Below, in pieces: positions 10,850 through 24,579 of a stretch of 35,000 nt of DNA. Location of the stretch: assembly GCA_037179515.1 (NCBI GenBank), contig JAXCGZ010016988.1, positions 212,501-247,500 of the forward strand. The letters run 5' to 3'. Position 1 is the stretch's first letter. Every line of letters begins with the position of its first letter. Origin of the DNA: Halocaridina rubra (lineage: Eukaryota; Arthropoda; Malacostraca; Decapoda; Atyidae). The position numbers were made by a program, and so were the translations under genes. A model generated the notes under the pieces. The model worked only from the letters and a program-made list of their open reading frames with translations. It had not been told where the DNA came from and ran no database searches.

Positions 10850-11640
10850 TTGTGAAGGATTCTGATTTAGTTCCTCATGGAAGGTTAATATAAAAATGAG
10901 GAAAAATGGTCTTGTTAGTGCAGTAATTACATAAACTGAATTGAAATATTATCGACTCCATAAAGCAATTTTGAATGAGGAAGCCTCGAATTGGAAAGAA
11001 ATGTGCAGTAGAGCACTCAAGGGATGTGTGATTGGTCTCTGGTTTTTGTTTTGTATATAAATGAGCTACCTGAGGTTATAGAGAAAAGATATAAAATATG
11101 TCTATATGCGACGACTTGAAGATACACAGCAAAATTACGAATCTAGCAGTCAGTAAAATAATAAGAGTGTGAACCATATTATATTATTTGTGAATTTGGA
11201 TGTGAATATTTAGGGCTCTTTATATAACTTCAGTGAATCCTCATTTAGAATATGCCAATTAGGTTTGAAATTCGTATTTATTTAAACATCGAAAAAGAGG
11301 AAAATTTTCAGCTACGAGCTTTTAACTTGGCATCCACTTTAAAAGACTTTCCATATGAAAAAGGGCCAAAAAAAACTGAGTCCCCACACTAGTATACAGA
11401 AAATGTAGAAGAGATGTGATAGAGACTTATAGCAATTTTTCAGTACTATGGTAAGGAAGTGTCAAAAGATGTCTTTGAGTTAAGAGAGGAAGTTTGTACA
11501 AAAATACATTACAAAGTATTATATACTAGAGAACCTCGTTAAAAATACGTAAAATTCGTTTGTTATGTCGTAGTTATTTGGAATGGGCTACCCACTGCAA
11601 TGGTGAAATCTGAATTTAGAGGACTTTAAATGCATCATGG
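10850..11640 (+). pseudogene. Decayed CR1-like reverse transcriptase
   Basis: No long frame survives, but translations in shifting frames follow the order of a CR1-type RT. They show a VPHGRLI block near 10870, an LF(x)IY(I)NELPEV-like stretch near 11050-11080, a degenerate palm region, a HLEYA-like segment near 11240, RRDVIETY near 11410 and a terminal WNGLP-like segment near 11580. It carries many stops and indels and is much older than copies 1-3. The family call rests on motif order, not on any single strong match. Confidence 0.55.
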
Positions 11641-11852
11641 AAAACTAAAAAACTAAAAGTTAGTATAATGTTAAAGTGAACCTATTGAAAAAAACATCTT
11701 TAAACCCCCCTCCCCCTTGATGAAGCACAACGTCAGATCCGAGCTAGAGTCATATGCTTCGGTGTTTCCTAAACATTTCTTGTAAGTCTTAAAATTATTA
11801 TTGTATATTGTATGGTCCTTCTATCCTTACTTCGTAATTTTTTGCCGTACAG

Positions 11853-11908
11853 TCAAGGTTTCTTTTGACTGTCAAATAATAGGCGAATTATGACCCTTGA
11901 ATATAGAT
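11853..11908 (+). repeat. Diverged direct repeat, unit 1
   Basis: Partner of 12200-12265. It could be remnants of two LTRs or two copies of a small element; too diverged to decide. Confidence 0.3.
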
Positions 11909-12199
11909 GACTAGCTTTTATTTACTTGCTATAAAAAGAAACTAAATAAATGTTCGTGTACTGATTACCACAATCTCCCTAAGGAGGGGGCAAGGCTCGG
12001 GTGCTCTATCACTGACCTCCCATAGCCCTCATGGTCGTTTATATATCCAGGACTTAAATGGTGTTCATAATTTTTTTTTTCAATTTATAAAACTGTGTAT
12101 GCCTCCTCCGTGCTCCCCTGCGTGTCATAATAGTATACCAATTGGGACGGAGTGAGGATTCTGTGACTCCTCTCCTCTGTACTTTCTTCCTACAACAAA

Positions 12200-12265
12200 T
12201 CAAGGTTTTGCTTTGACTCTGCCACCCCCTTTACAAGGGGAAATTATGTCTTTCCTATATAGAGA
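12200..12265 (+). repeat. Diverged direct repeat, unit 2
   Basis: Partner of 11853-11908, with extra C-rich bases (gccaccccct) in the middle. Confidence 0.3.
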
Positions 12266-13562
12266 ATATATTACTAGTGTAGCTAGAGAAACTATTTTTG
12301 GTTTTTGTGCTGTACCGATAAAATATAGCAAATACTTAGGAACTTGAATTTTTTATTGTGTATAAAGCATGATATGAATATGCAGCCAATAGTATTGATA
12401 AAATAAGTTTTAATGTTTCATACAAAACATTGCTGGACAAAATTTGTAACTCAGTATAGGTCAGAATATATCGAGATTGAATACATTAGTTTTATTTTGC
12501 TCTACACGAATTTCATTTGTCTCGAATAGCATTTGAATTCCAAACAATTCAGTTCCTTTTCCAACATCTATCTAAAGTGAGTCAACGGATAGACGATCAT
12601 TAACTACGATCTTGTGAGTTAATTACTTTGCATTTGGAAGTATTAGTATGTTATGTGCTTAGTGCTATTATTTATGAGGTCTGTCTCCGTATTCCTGATC
12701 GAACTTAAATTGAATTCGCTGTACATGGAAGAAAATGAAGTACTCATTCATATTAACATTGAGTCACTTCCCGACTCGCGTGCTGGAAAACTGAGCTTCC
12801 GTGACATGCTGCTAAGTTTCTTTACAGTTAAGACCACTGCAGTCTTTAGCAGGATATGAAGTATCATTTGAACAAAAGTATTGTCATAAAAAAAAAACAT
12901 TTTTTTTTTGTCTTACACCTTGAACTCGTTGGAGTAGCTTAATGTAAAATACCATAAAAAGAACTTATTCCAAGGCTTTACAAGTCCCGTCAGAGAATGA
13001 TTTATTTTATTTTCCAAACAGGACGCCAGTTCCTTTGAAGCCAGGAGAGTGATTGCAAATGACCAAAATGAGTAGGCAACATGACTTAATCATACCCTGC
13101 TCTTGCATACATCATCCATAACTAGCTGTGGGCCAAGATTATGTTTCAGAAAGGATAGAAATGGTTGCCCATTCCCCTTTTCCCTTTGTTCCTCCCTCTA
13201 TGGCCTTTGCTCTTTGGACAGGCAAGGGGATACGGAGATGTAATTTTTTAATTCTCTCAGGGGTAAAAGTGTTCTTACATATATTTTAATTACATAAGCA
13301 TTGTATATCTTAAAGATGACCACTTGTGAAAATATTGTTGATTTGATAGTTTTCATTAAATTTAAACGTTATATTACTGTGAAAAATGGTTTCATTGTAT
13401 CATCGCCTCTACTTACAGGAAAATAATTAATTGAAACCATGCAATTTTGTATCAAATTGGTAATCTTCTATACTTTCGACATTATTATCGATATCTCTCT
13501 GGAAGTATTGAGTAATTTCTTCATTTTCGACGAGAAGTTAGTGAAATATTTTAAAACACTAT

Positions 13563-13710
13563 GATGTATAGTGTAGTGTTTAGATCGCTCGGCTCGGAAA
13601 GTGACAATCTTATGTTCGATCTCATCGCTTGATATTAGGAAGGGCATCCAACCTTATTTCTCCAGCTTCAAATTGGAATTAATACTGACATAAAACGGCA
13701 ATTACCAAAC
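13563..13710 (+). mobile_element. tRNA-derived SINE, copy 1
   Basis: The head resembles a tRNA: A-box-like gtgtagtgtttagatcgctc, then ggctcggaaagtgac, then a B-box-like tgttcgatctc. The body has the block aagggcatccaacctta and the tail motif aattaatactgacataaaacgg. The same order recurs at 14403, 17614, 19318 (-) and 20990 (-). Confidence 0.72.
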
Positions 13711-13986
13711 TCTTTTCAGAGTTCTTTTTGGCCTCCTGGTACTTTTGCTCCTGCAGTTACAAATCTTTTTGACTTCTTGGTGCTTAGACTCCTTCAATAA
13801 CTACTTCTTCACTGTTTACTGTTAGCTTAACTCTAACCCTGCACTGATTTTTTTCTCAGTACTTTGCAAAACACTTCTTTTTCTTCACTGAACAGTATTT
13901 GCCTCACTGATTCACATTCATTCTGTTAGAATTGGTACTGTTTCGTGATTTTTATTTTTATTTTTATTTTTTTTAATAGATTACTC
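13711..13986. other. No feature; short (ATTTTT)n run
   Basis: Low-complexity atttttattttt near 13948-13975, otherwise unremarkable. Confidence 0.5.
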
Positions 13987-14010
13987 TCGGGGGGCCGCGA
14001 TAGTTAAGTG
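13987..14010 (+). mobile_element. 5' end of SINE copy 2, split by a CR1 fragment
   Basis: ggggggccgcgatagttaag resembles the SINE start seen at 17614 (gggaaccgcagtaatac) and at 19460 on the - strand (ggggactgcggtaatg). The SINE resumes at 14403. Confidence 0.6.
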
Positions 14011-14195
14011 ATTACCTAATTGTGATTACCTTATTGTGTTTACGGGAAAGAGCCCAAAGCTCGTATCTTCCCGTCTCCTGATCGGTTCCATTTTATACTG
14101 TGTGTGTGTGATTACCTAATTGTGATTACCTAATTGTGTTTACGGGAAAGAGCCCAAAGCTCGTATCTTCCCGTCTCCTGATCGGTTCCATTTTA
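14011..14195 (-). repeat. Tandemly duplicated CR1 3' UTR and tail
   Basis: Two units of about 85-88 nt share cgggaaagagcccaaagctc and cttcccgtctcctgatcgg. Each unit ends in two attacctaattgtg-type repeats, the first unit with one variant (attaccttattgtg). Confidence 0.85.
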
Positions 14196-14198
14196 GAC

Positions 14199-14402
14199 TT
14201 AGTGATACTTATCATACCTGTCCTTAAAACTATGGATTGAGATAGCATTAACTACCTCCTCGCTTAGCCAATTCCAATTATCAACTACTCTTACACTGAA
14301 AAAGTATTTCCTTACATCCTGCAAAGAAGTTTTCTTACGAAGCTTCAAACTATGACCTCTAGTTCTAGAGCCAGCCATATCAAAATATCGATCCCTATCC
14401 AC
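14199..14402 (-). pseudogene. C-terminus of CR1-like reverse transcriptase
   Basis: A 67-residue frame ending in a stop at 14199-14201. It shows FDMAGSRTRGHSLKL, then DVRKYFFSVRVVDNWNWL, then EEVVNA and SFKDRYDKY. This SRTRGH...RKYFF..RVV..WN.L order is the typical end of CR1-clade proteins (family knowledge). It is the youngest-looking CR1 piece here, since the frame is intact to its 5' truncation. Confidence 0.8.
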
Positions 14403-14575
14403 TCAGTGGTAAAGTTTGCGAGTTGGGATGGGACTAACGCGAGTTCGATCCCATTGGGTGGCGTTAGCAAGGGTATCCAACCTTAATCCCCCATCTCCAA
14501 CATGTCTTGTTTCCACCTGTATTCGAATGGGAACTAATTGTTACACAAAACGGTGCATAATTATACATGTCTCAA
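14403..14575 (+). mobile_element. SINE copy 2, main part
   Basis: Continues the head at 13987: cagtggtaaagtttgcgag, a B-box gagttcgatccc, ggtggcgttagcaagg, gtatccaacctta and a tail motif ending acacaaaacggtgc. Its first bases belong with 13987-14010, giving a single SINE interrupted by the CR1 piece. Confidence 0.75.
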
Positions 14576-14712
14576 TCATCAAGACATTAATTTTTCGGTA
14601 TTTATGTTATCTTATCATATTTCATCCATACTAAAACCGTTCATTTTCACCTATTTTCATTTAAGGTTTTCTCCTTTCCTGCCAGATCTGCATCTCATCT
14701 CTATTTTGTTTA

Positions 14713-17224
14713 TGAGTGTGACACTAGGACAGACAAGAAAACTGTCCTCTACAATAAAACCCAGAGCATGAAGAAATCATTAAGACGAAGGAAAAGAAAA
14801 GGGTTAAGGACATGGCAGAGTTGAGATAATGATACACAATGGAAAAGGACAAGCTGAAAGAGAAGTCAAAGTACTGAGGACCTAGAGATATGGCAGGATT
14901 AGGCCCTGAGATGACGATATATCCGCTTTTTCAAGGGATATAGGTTATAAGAAGTAGGAGAGACAGAAGGAGGAAGAGAGTTCCAGAGTCTGGGGGCACA
15001 TGGGAAGAGGCAGTCAACCAAGCCATGAGCTACAAATCTCCACACAGTACCTGTGAGATGGGGCCTCTTGGCGGGTGTTAAGCGGCCTCAGCAGTGGGGG
15101 AGGGATGCAACTCGCTAACTCATCAGAGCAGAGATGGAAGTAGTAGCGATAGAAAAGAGAGATGATACCTTATGGCAAAGAGAAAGAGAATCGAGATTAT
15201 AAGGAAGAGAAGGGTCATTAATGAGTGTCACTGCATTAGATTGAACCCTATCAAGGAGATAAATATAAGGAGAAGCACCCCAAATGTGTGAGCAGTATTC
15301 TAAGTAAGGACAGATAAGACCTTTATAAATTTTAAGTAACTAGAAATAGTTAAAGTAATGAAGAAAACGAAATAGAACCCCCAAGTTTTTGGATGCAGAT
15401 TTAGAAATTTGGATTATGTGATTCCTCCAAGACAAGTTAGAGGCTATATTGATTCTTAATATGTTGGTAGCATTAAGAGGGTAAATTTCGTTAGTTTTGA
15501 AGACAATAGGGCTATCAGGAGGAGAAGACAAAGAGATACCCAGAAACTGTGTTTTGGAGGCATTAAATTTAAGAAAATTTTGGGTGCCTCTCTCAGATTC
15601 CCTCTACAAATTGGAGTTGAGAGTTGAAGAAAGAGTGATAAGAGACTAATTACGAGCATCAGATAAAGGTTGTTAAAAAAGGCAAAGGAAAAATGAAGGG
15701 TAGAATCATCGGCAAAGGCGTGAAGAAGAGAGGAAGATGGGGACTAAAGAAGATCGTTGATGAAGAGAAGGAACAGAGTAGGTGAAAGAATAGAGCCATG
15801 TGGAACACCACTGGTAACAGGGAAAGAGCTAGATGTTGCACCATCAACAACCACAGATACAAAACGGTCTGAAAGAAAACTGGAAATCAGAGAACAGAAA
15901 GAAGGGGTAAAGACATAGGCAGGGAGTTTGGCCAACAGAGCCTTGTGCCAGACTTTGTCAAAAGCCTTAGAGATAGCAAGGGCGATGACAAAGGATTGCC
16001 CATAGTTCCTCAGAGAAGATGAAAATACATGAGTAAGATAGGACAGTAGGTCACTAGTGGATCTTGCCTTGTGGAAGCCGTACTGGTGATTGGAGATAAG
16101 TGAGTTAGATTCAAGATGTTTCTAGAAATGAGCATTGAGCAAAATTTTGAAGACTTTCGCAATAGAAGAGGTTAGGGCAATAGATCGGTAGTCTGAAGGA
16201 ATAGAGCAGTTACCCTTCTTAGGAACTGGTTGCATTTTAGTATGCTTCCAAGATGAAGGATAGTACTGGTTGACAGAATGAGGCGAAAAGACGGCAAAGC
16301 ACGGGAGCCAGTTCATCTGCAAACTCCTTAAGGAACCTTTCAGGGATACCACCAGGACCAGATGTCTTGATTGTCTTTAGCACGCGAAGAACCTTATGAA
16401 CTTTACGTGAAGAAAGGATAAGAGAGGGCATAGGGTTAGAGAGGGGTAAAGATTGAGAAACAGGTGCGCTGGAATGGTTTACAGAACAGTTTGCAAAAAC
16501 GTGAGAGCCAAAGAGAGTGGCTTTGTCAGTGGGAGAGCAAACTATAGAAGTATCAAAATGAAGAAAGGGGGAAAGATGGTTTTAGAAAGGTTTTTGGCTA
16601 AGGACCAGAAACAATTATCAGTGGGAAAGGAGTTAAGGTCATCAACTTTCCTTCTTATGAAGGAAGCTTCAGATCTTCGAATCTGAGCAGTACATCCTAG
16701 CTACAATAAAAGCAGAGCAAGTTAAATCAAAAGGAAAGGCTTGGTACGACCAATGTACGCGATCCCTGGCCTGAATAGCCAAGGAGCAGTAACAGTCAAG
16801 CCAAGGATTAGGGGGGGAAAAAGTTTTAATAGAGGAGGGGATGAACGCCTCCATTCCCGAGGTTATGATCTCAGCAACTTTTAGGGCTACCTGATCAGGG
16901 TTGTGGGATCGAAAGCAGTAATCATCCCATGGAATGTCAAAGAAGAAGTTGAGTAAATCTTCACGTTGGGTACGCTCAAAGTGCCAAAGGCAGCGCTGAG
17001 TAGGAGGAACTGATGGAGGGGGAGCGATAATGGAATAGACTGAGATCACAGAGTGGTCAAATTTACCAAAAGGAGAAAGCACAGAATATAAGTAGTTTGA
17101 AGGGCTAGAAGTAAAAAAATAGGTCAAGAGTGTTGGCTGCATGTTCGTGTCAATCGGGAACACGAGTAGGATGTTTGATAATTTGCTTCAGATCGTGAGT
17201 AATAGAGAAAGCAAAGGCCTCACA
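14713..17224 (-). mobile_element. AP-endonuclease non-LTR retrotransposon, copy 2 (broken)
   Basis: A - strand relative of copy 1, truncated inside the endonuclease (5' end near 17224). Pieces seen in order: the SNYLYSVLSPFGKFDHSVIS endonuclease end (16669-17163), the RT block with GPGGIPERFLK (16237-16431), SGVPHGSILSPTLF (15744-15935), NEIYPLN plus ASNLSWRNHIIQISKSAS (15340-15531) and the 3' UTR to gtgtcacactc at 14714-14724. Frames change repeatedly and stops are common, more than in copies 1 and 3. No poly(A) tail remains. Confidence 0.82.
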
Positions 17225-17613
17225 GCAGAGAGAAAATAAACTCTGGGAGAGAAGAATATGCAACATACAGCTATGTCAAAAGAGGCCAAACTAACACAAC
17301 CAGCCCCTGCCCCTCACATAGACACTACAACCTGGGAGAGCCTTTGGTCAACTGGGCAATTATCTCATCAATATACAGGTATTTACTCACCTGTGAGGGG
17401 AGAAGGGCTTATTTTCAGATCAAATACAAAGGTGGGTCACAGTCCAGAAATATAGAGAATATTGGGAGGGAGAACAACCTCGATATCTTCATGTGATTTT
17501 TTTCCGTTTTATGTTGCTATTAATCCCTATTTGAATATAATTTTTTAGATGCCCCAGTTTATATATTGCTACTGTTTGAGCCCTTTCTTTGGTAATATTA
17601 AGGGACGACAATA
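17225..17613. other. No recognisable feature
   Basis: Mixed sequence between retrotransposon copy 2 and a SINE. The 65-residue open frame at 17258-17455 has no motif. Confidence 0.4.
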
Positions 17614-17800
17614 GGGAACCGCAGTAATACAGTGGTTTGAGCGCACCACTTGGGAGGTAACAAACTCGTGTTTGAACCCATTGTGGGGCATTAGAAGGGG
17701 CATCCAGCCTTAATTCCTAAGCTCCCTCCTGTATGTCCATTCCTGCGATGGGGATTAATAGCGACACAGAAAACAGCAAACAGCATTAGCTATGGCCTAA
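17614..17800 (+). mobile_element. tRNA-derived SINE, copy 3
   Basis: Head gggaaccgcagtaatacag, tggtttgagcgc, B-box gtgtttgaaccc, body gaaggggcatccagcctta, and tail gggattaatagcgacacag. A T-run follows at 17818-17830, outside the core. Confidence 0.75.
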
Positions 17801-18114
17801 GTTTTGAATGGAAACAAGTTTTTTTTTTTTGTGAGAGTATTTTACAATCGTCACCCAAAATGTGCATTGCAATATTTACTTGCTTTGTGTCCGTGTTGCA
17901 GCTTTTATTGCTGTACTACCAGTTAGATTGAACCCATTTAAAATACACATTTATAGTCTCGTATATCCTCTTAACATTTATCCTTGGTAGTTTAAATGTT
18001 ATGTCCCAAGTTCAGATACTTTCATATTATGATACAAGATAGTTTTGAATTAGTGTAGAGACATACTATCAAATAGGGTTTGTATATTGTCAAAGTCGTA
18101 ATAGTATATGACCA
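17801..18114. other. No recognisable feature
   Basis: AT-rich sequence with a poly(T) run; nothing else supported. Confidence 0.4.
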
Positions 18115-18328
18115 CATACATGAATACATGCTGCTTTCGTATTCATGAGGTCGGCAGATCGAGTCTCGTCCAGGCAAGAGAGTTTAAGCTGTTTACTGTG
18201 AGGTTACTGCTGTGGTTGGACACCACAGTGGGGCGTTGGGGATTATCCCAGCTGACGTTCTGAGGAGCATCTCACATGGATATCGGAACTGAAAGCTGGC
18301 AACCTTTACCTCTACCTTTAATAGTAAA
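18115..18328 (+). repeat. Second type of SINE-like repeat
   Basis: Contains tcatgaggtcggcag, a B-box-like gatcgagtctc, a body with ggacaccacagtggg, and a short-repeat 3' end aacctttacctctaccttta. This is the build of a tRNA-derived SINE with a CTTTAC-type tail. Only one copy is seen here, so the boundaries are approximate. Confidence 0.45.
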
Positions 18329-18526
18329 GTAAATAAAATTACTTAAATGACAAGCTACTATATTTCTAAATATTCTTAGTTTGAAATACTTTGTATATTA
18401 GATACTTATAAAGGAGAACAGTGTGAGGTGATGTTTGTTTGAGGTATTTTTGATATTTCTATTCTTTTAGAAAGGCTTCATACCGTGAAGTGTAATTATT
18501 TTATACTTGTCTTTGTAACATATTGC

Positions 18527-18600
18527 TCCTTGCTGAGATTCGAACCTTGGACTCACAATCAGTGTGTCAAGGCGCTACCAACTATACCAACAAAGCTGAT
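18527..18600 (-). repeat. Third SINE-like tRNA sequence, inverted member
   Basis: On the - strand: ttggtatagttggtagcg (A-box), a ccttgacacactgattgtg anticodon-arm region and aaggttcgaatctc (B-box). It matches the + strand unit at 18716-18790 well, so the two form an inverted pair about 115 nt apart. The acceptor stem is not complete, so it is not called as a tRNA gene. Confidence 0.55.
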
Positions 18601-18715
18601 ATAGCTGGTAGCGAGTGATCTTGGTAAGAAAGAGTAATATGACCTTAGGTTTTCAGTAGAATGCTCTCATTCCGTGGCTTAGCATTAGCTGAGGCTTCTT
18701 TCTGCTCTCATACCT

Positions 18716-18790
18716 TCAGTTGTATAGTTGGTAGCACCTTGGCACACTGAATGTGTCCTAGGCTCGAATCCCTGCCATGGGTAAAATATA
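18716..18790 (+). repeat. Third SINE-like tRNA sequence, direct member
   Basis: ttgtatagttggtagcacc, ttggcacactgaatgtg and taggctcgaatccctgcc. It is the partner of 18527-18600, and of the remnant at 2313-2345. Confidence 0.55.
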
Positions 18791-19317
18791 CCTCATGTTT
18801 ACACATATGCTAATATTTATTTGATCATTGCCTTTGAAGTTTCAAAATACGTGTAGGCACTGAATAATTAGAAATATGTTTATGTAAGGGGTACTTTTGG
18901 GTTTTTCATTCATTCAATTTCATGTTTTCTCTTTATGTTCTTAATATACCTTTAATTTGAGCAGTTGGTGAAGTCCCACAAAATCCACTTCTTTATTCTT
19001 TTCGCCTGTCCATTCTAGGATCAAAACCAACTTAAGTTTACTTATTTCAGTATCCCAATAGAGCTTCTTGCTTCACCTGCCACATACATTGGAACTCCCA
19101 ATTTAAGCACTGACCATGTTGGTATTTAAAGATTGAGAATGTAGATCGCATTCTAATGTCTTCTTTTCCCCTAGCAATCTTCAAACTTTATTTACTTCTA
19201 ACTTATTGTTTTTCCTCTACCCTGTCTCTTCATAGCCGAATAAGGAATATGGAATTGTTGAATATGGAGGACGATAGAGAAACTAAAAATGGGTGGGGGA
19301 GAGGCTATGAGAAAGCC
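18791..19317. other. No recognisable feature
   Basis: AT-rich sequence with no open frame or repeat that I can name. Confidence 0.4.
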
Positions 19318-19462
19318 TGTAATAATGGGGGATGAGCACAGAGAAGTTGGAGCCAGGCAATTAAGACTAGATGCCATTCCTACCGCCCCGCGGTGTAATC
19401 GAACACTGGTTTGAAACTCCCCGAGTTGAGTGCTTTAATCACTACATTACCGCAGTCCCCAT
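19318..19462 (-). mobile_element. tRNA-derived SINE, copy 4
   Basis: On the - strand it starts ggggactgcggtaatgtag, continues tgattaaagcactcaactcg, with B-box agtgttcgattac and body ggaatggcatctagtctta. It belongs to the family at 13563, 14403, 17614 and 20990. Confidence 0.7.
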
Positions 19463-20410
19463 TAGGTGAAGAGCTTAATAGGGCAGTCACGAGTAAAGAA
19501 ATTCAAGTAACATTGAAAATAATGAAAACTGGTGCGGGAATAGAACATGTAGTTGCTATTGGAAAATTAGATTGCCAAATATGGTTGGTAAGGTGTATGT
19601 ATATTGCTAGTGACAAAGTGGAAGGGCAATCAAGAGAGTAACTGGGAAGAATCGGTCTGAATCAGGAGGGCAAGAGGGTTGTTTAATATGTGCTAGTATT
19701 TGGATGGAGTATTTTAGGAGGTAAATGCAAGAGTGTTTGGCAAAGACTTGGAATTTGTCGGTAAGTGTGGAAGGCTACAAAAAGTGTTATCAATAGCTAT
19801 TGGCATATGACAATGATTTAGTGATTGGTTTTGAGAAGACTGCAGAAGTTTGCGACTTGAATTTGTAAACTGTTTTTGAGAGAAGGACAAGACTGACTGT
19901 GTGTAGAAGTATAGATATAACATGCCAAAGGAATGTTGATGGTGGCAGGTTGAATATGATTGTCAAAAGTGAGATGCTTGAGGGAGTGTAATGGTGATTG
20001 AAGGAGTGGTTGCATAGGCGCGTTACAGAATTAGAAGTTTGAATGTACAGGTAGAGTAAAATGTAAGAAATTTAGAATTGAAGGTATACATAATTTTGTA
20101 TGAAAGTGATTTGCATATAGCATTCTTGGCCAAGATGGGATATAATGAATATTTAGTGAGAATTGTGGTGAGGGAGAGAAAGGGCGTTGGAAAAACGTTT
20201 GATAATTTGGACCAGAAGGCTAAGTCGGTTTGAGCGTATAGTAAGAATTAATTAGGAAAGACTAATAGAGACGGAGGACAGATGAAGTAATGGGAGGAAG
20301 AGTGAGAGAAAGAACAAAAATAAGACAGTCTGGATTGAAAAAGTATTGGATGTAGGCGATATGTTAAAGGAGTGGAGAAGAATTAATACAGGCAATATGG
20401 ATTGATAATT
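19463..20410 (+). pseudogene. Decayed RTE-like retrotransposon
   Basis: The first frame (19411-19641) shows EELNRAVTSKEIQ, then LKIMKTGAGIE, resembling the start of the RT fingers of RTE-like elements, followed by WLVRCM. Later bits in other frames (EVNARVFGKDLEFVGK near 19720-19765; TVWIEKVLDVGDMLKEWRR near 20325-20385) recall the thumb and the end of the same protein class. The central palm motif is not readable. Many stops and indels; the assignment is by motif order only. Confidence 0.45.
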
Positions 20411-20989
20411 GAGAAATTGTTGATGCCTAACACGGTCCAAAATAATTTTCCTCCATTTGCTCAGTGCTGCATGATGGGATAGGTGGAGTCACTGTAAGAT
20501 GAAGAGGCGAGGGTAAACGAGCTATGGTTGTTAGGTCACAGGTTACATGCTCTTTACCCTGCTTACAGTGTGTGACCAAGCAAGGTGGTGATAGGTGTAG
20601 GAATAGTAAATGTGTCTTCCCTTTATTTAAAGATTAGACGGATATGGTGGGTGTGGCTTCTGGTAAATGAATGCGTACTATGAATTAGCCAACCTTTGTG
20701 ACATAGAGGATATTGGCTGTTTATATGGATATAGATAGATGCATAGGTTTGTTCCGACTGCATGATCTATCTCTTTTTCTATTCCCCATTTGCCACTGTA
20801 AACCTATTCTAGCTACAGACCATTTATTCTAGCTCGTAAATATCTTAACTCGAATTATTCCATGTTAACTTGTAGTTTCCAGAAACCTTGAACACTATCA
20901 AAGTCCTTTTTTTTTTTTTTTTTACCTATTTAGCTTTGTTTAAAATTCAGCCACTACTGCAGTGGTTCATGATGTTTATCGTTTGTGTT
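20411..20989. other. No gene seen
   Basis: Possibly the 3' end of the decayed RTE-like element, then ordinary AT-rich sequence with a 19-nt T run near 20907-20925. Nothing firmly identifiable. Confidence 0.35.
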
Positions 20990-21130
20990 TCTGCTCATTC
21001 TCCATACGAATGGGGTGGACAGATAAGTTGGAGTTGGGAAAGAAATGCTGGATGTCTTTCCTAATTCCCTGCGGTTGGCTCGAACATGGGTTTGTCACTT
21101 TCTAAGTTGAGTTCTCTATATATAGCGGTC
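20990..21130 (-). mobile_element. tRNA-derived SINE, copy 5
   Basis: On the - strand: gaccgctatatatagagaac, aacttagaaagtgacaaacc, B-box atgttcgagcc and body ggaaagacatccagc. It is the most diverged copy of the family. Confidence 0.6.
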
Positions 21131-21217
21131 TATCTATTGTATGTTAATGTTTTCAGCGTTAATGTTTCTCTATTTATATCTATTCGTGTGGCCCTTATCT
21201 GCCAATGGTACTGTAAA

Positions 21218-22483
<1,266 letters not shown>

Positions 22484-22635
22484 ATATGTATATATGGATG
22501 TATATTGCTTAATTACTACATACGAATGAATATATTAGCATATTGATGAATTGTAATTATACATGTAAAAAAATCATTATGCGGATTTTTCCAAATTTAA
22601 AGAGATTTTATTGTTTTTAGTACCCAGAAACAGTT

Positions 22636-24080
<1,445 letters not shown>

Positions 24081-24579
24081 TGATTCTTGTTGAGTCTAAG
24101 CCCAAGAGGGATAAGGAGAATCTGACTATTTTATTTGAAGGTTTTATTAATATCCAACTAGTGATTCCTTTCTAGAACTGACGAGATTGAAGTATCTTCT
24201 TGAGCAGACGATACTGGAATCCTCTATAGCAGATGATGTAAGAGTGCTCTATAGCAGATGATACGGGAGTGCTTCTCTTGTTTTACTGTTGGCGAATAGT
24301 AAGCTCCCTCTAGCAAGGAGTTTGCAGTTCAGAATGACGAAACTCTCGTTGTTCTTGTTTATTAATAATTGGGCAATTAAGGATAATTGGGATATGAAGA
24401 ACAAATGAGGAGTCTTAACACCAGCAATACTATACACATCTTCCAAAATCAAGTAAATTCATAATCAAAACTTAAATATATAATGTCATCACAATACAAT
24501 AAATCAAATTCATTCTACAACGTCTTAATATTACGTAAGCACATCGGTAAACTCTTATTCAAAATCTAGCCTCATTATA
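24081..24579 (-). mobile_element. Probable 3' LTR of Ty3/gypsy element B
   Basis: It follows, on the - strand, the end of the B integrase frame and a purine run (gagggaac) that could be the polypurine tract. It contains an AATAAA near its far end and finishes aacaagaatca. No second B LTR lies in the window for comparison, so both ends are inferred. A 25-nt near-duplicate, ctatagcagatgat, occurs at 24220-24233 and 24249-24262. Confidence 0.45.

Larger units (their letters stand above)
11641..13562. other. No gene seen; one diverged direct repeat
   Basis: An imperfect direct repeat occurs at 11853-11908 and 12200-12265, sharing tcaaggttt, tttgact, aattatg and atatag in the same order. The interval between holds C-rich text (ctccctaaggagggggcaag). 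The 68-residue open frame at 12653-12859 has no recognisable motif. The rest is AT-rich. Confidence 0.4.
14011..14402 (-). mobile_element. CR1-like non-LTR 3' fragment inserted in a SINE
   Basis: On the - strand this carries the last about 67 codons of a CR1-type RT protein, a short 3' UTR and the family's short-repeat tail (attaggtaatcacaa units). The 3' UTR plus tail is present twice in tandem (14011-14098 and 14111-14195), with tgtgtgtgtg between. AGTG flanks both sides (14007-14010 and 14406-14409) and may be the target duplication. Confidence 0.75.

Noticed and set aside
12653..12859. 68-codon open frame
   Set aside because: No recognisable motif, no splice or promoter context, and it lies in decayed AT-rich sequence.
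14109..14196. CRISPR-like or satellite repeat from the doubled 85-nt units
   Set aside because: Only two units, and they are the 3' end of a CR1 element.
18527..18600. Functional tRNA gene
   Set aside because: A- and B-boxes are visible, but no paired acceptor stem was found and a partner repeat exists close by, so it is treated as a SINE head.
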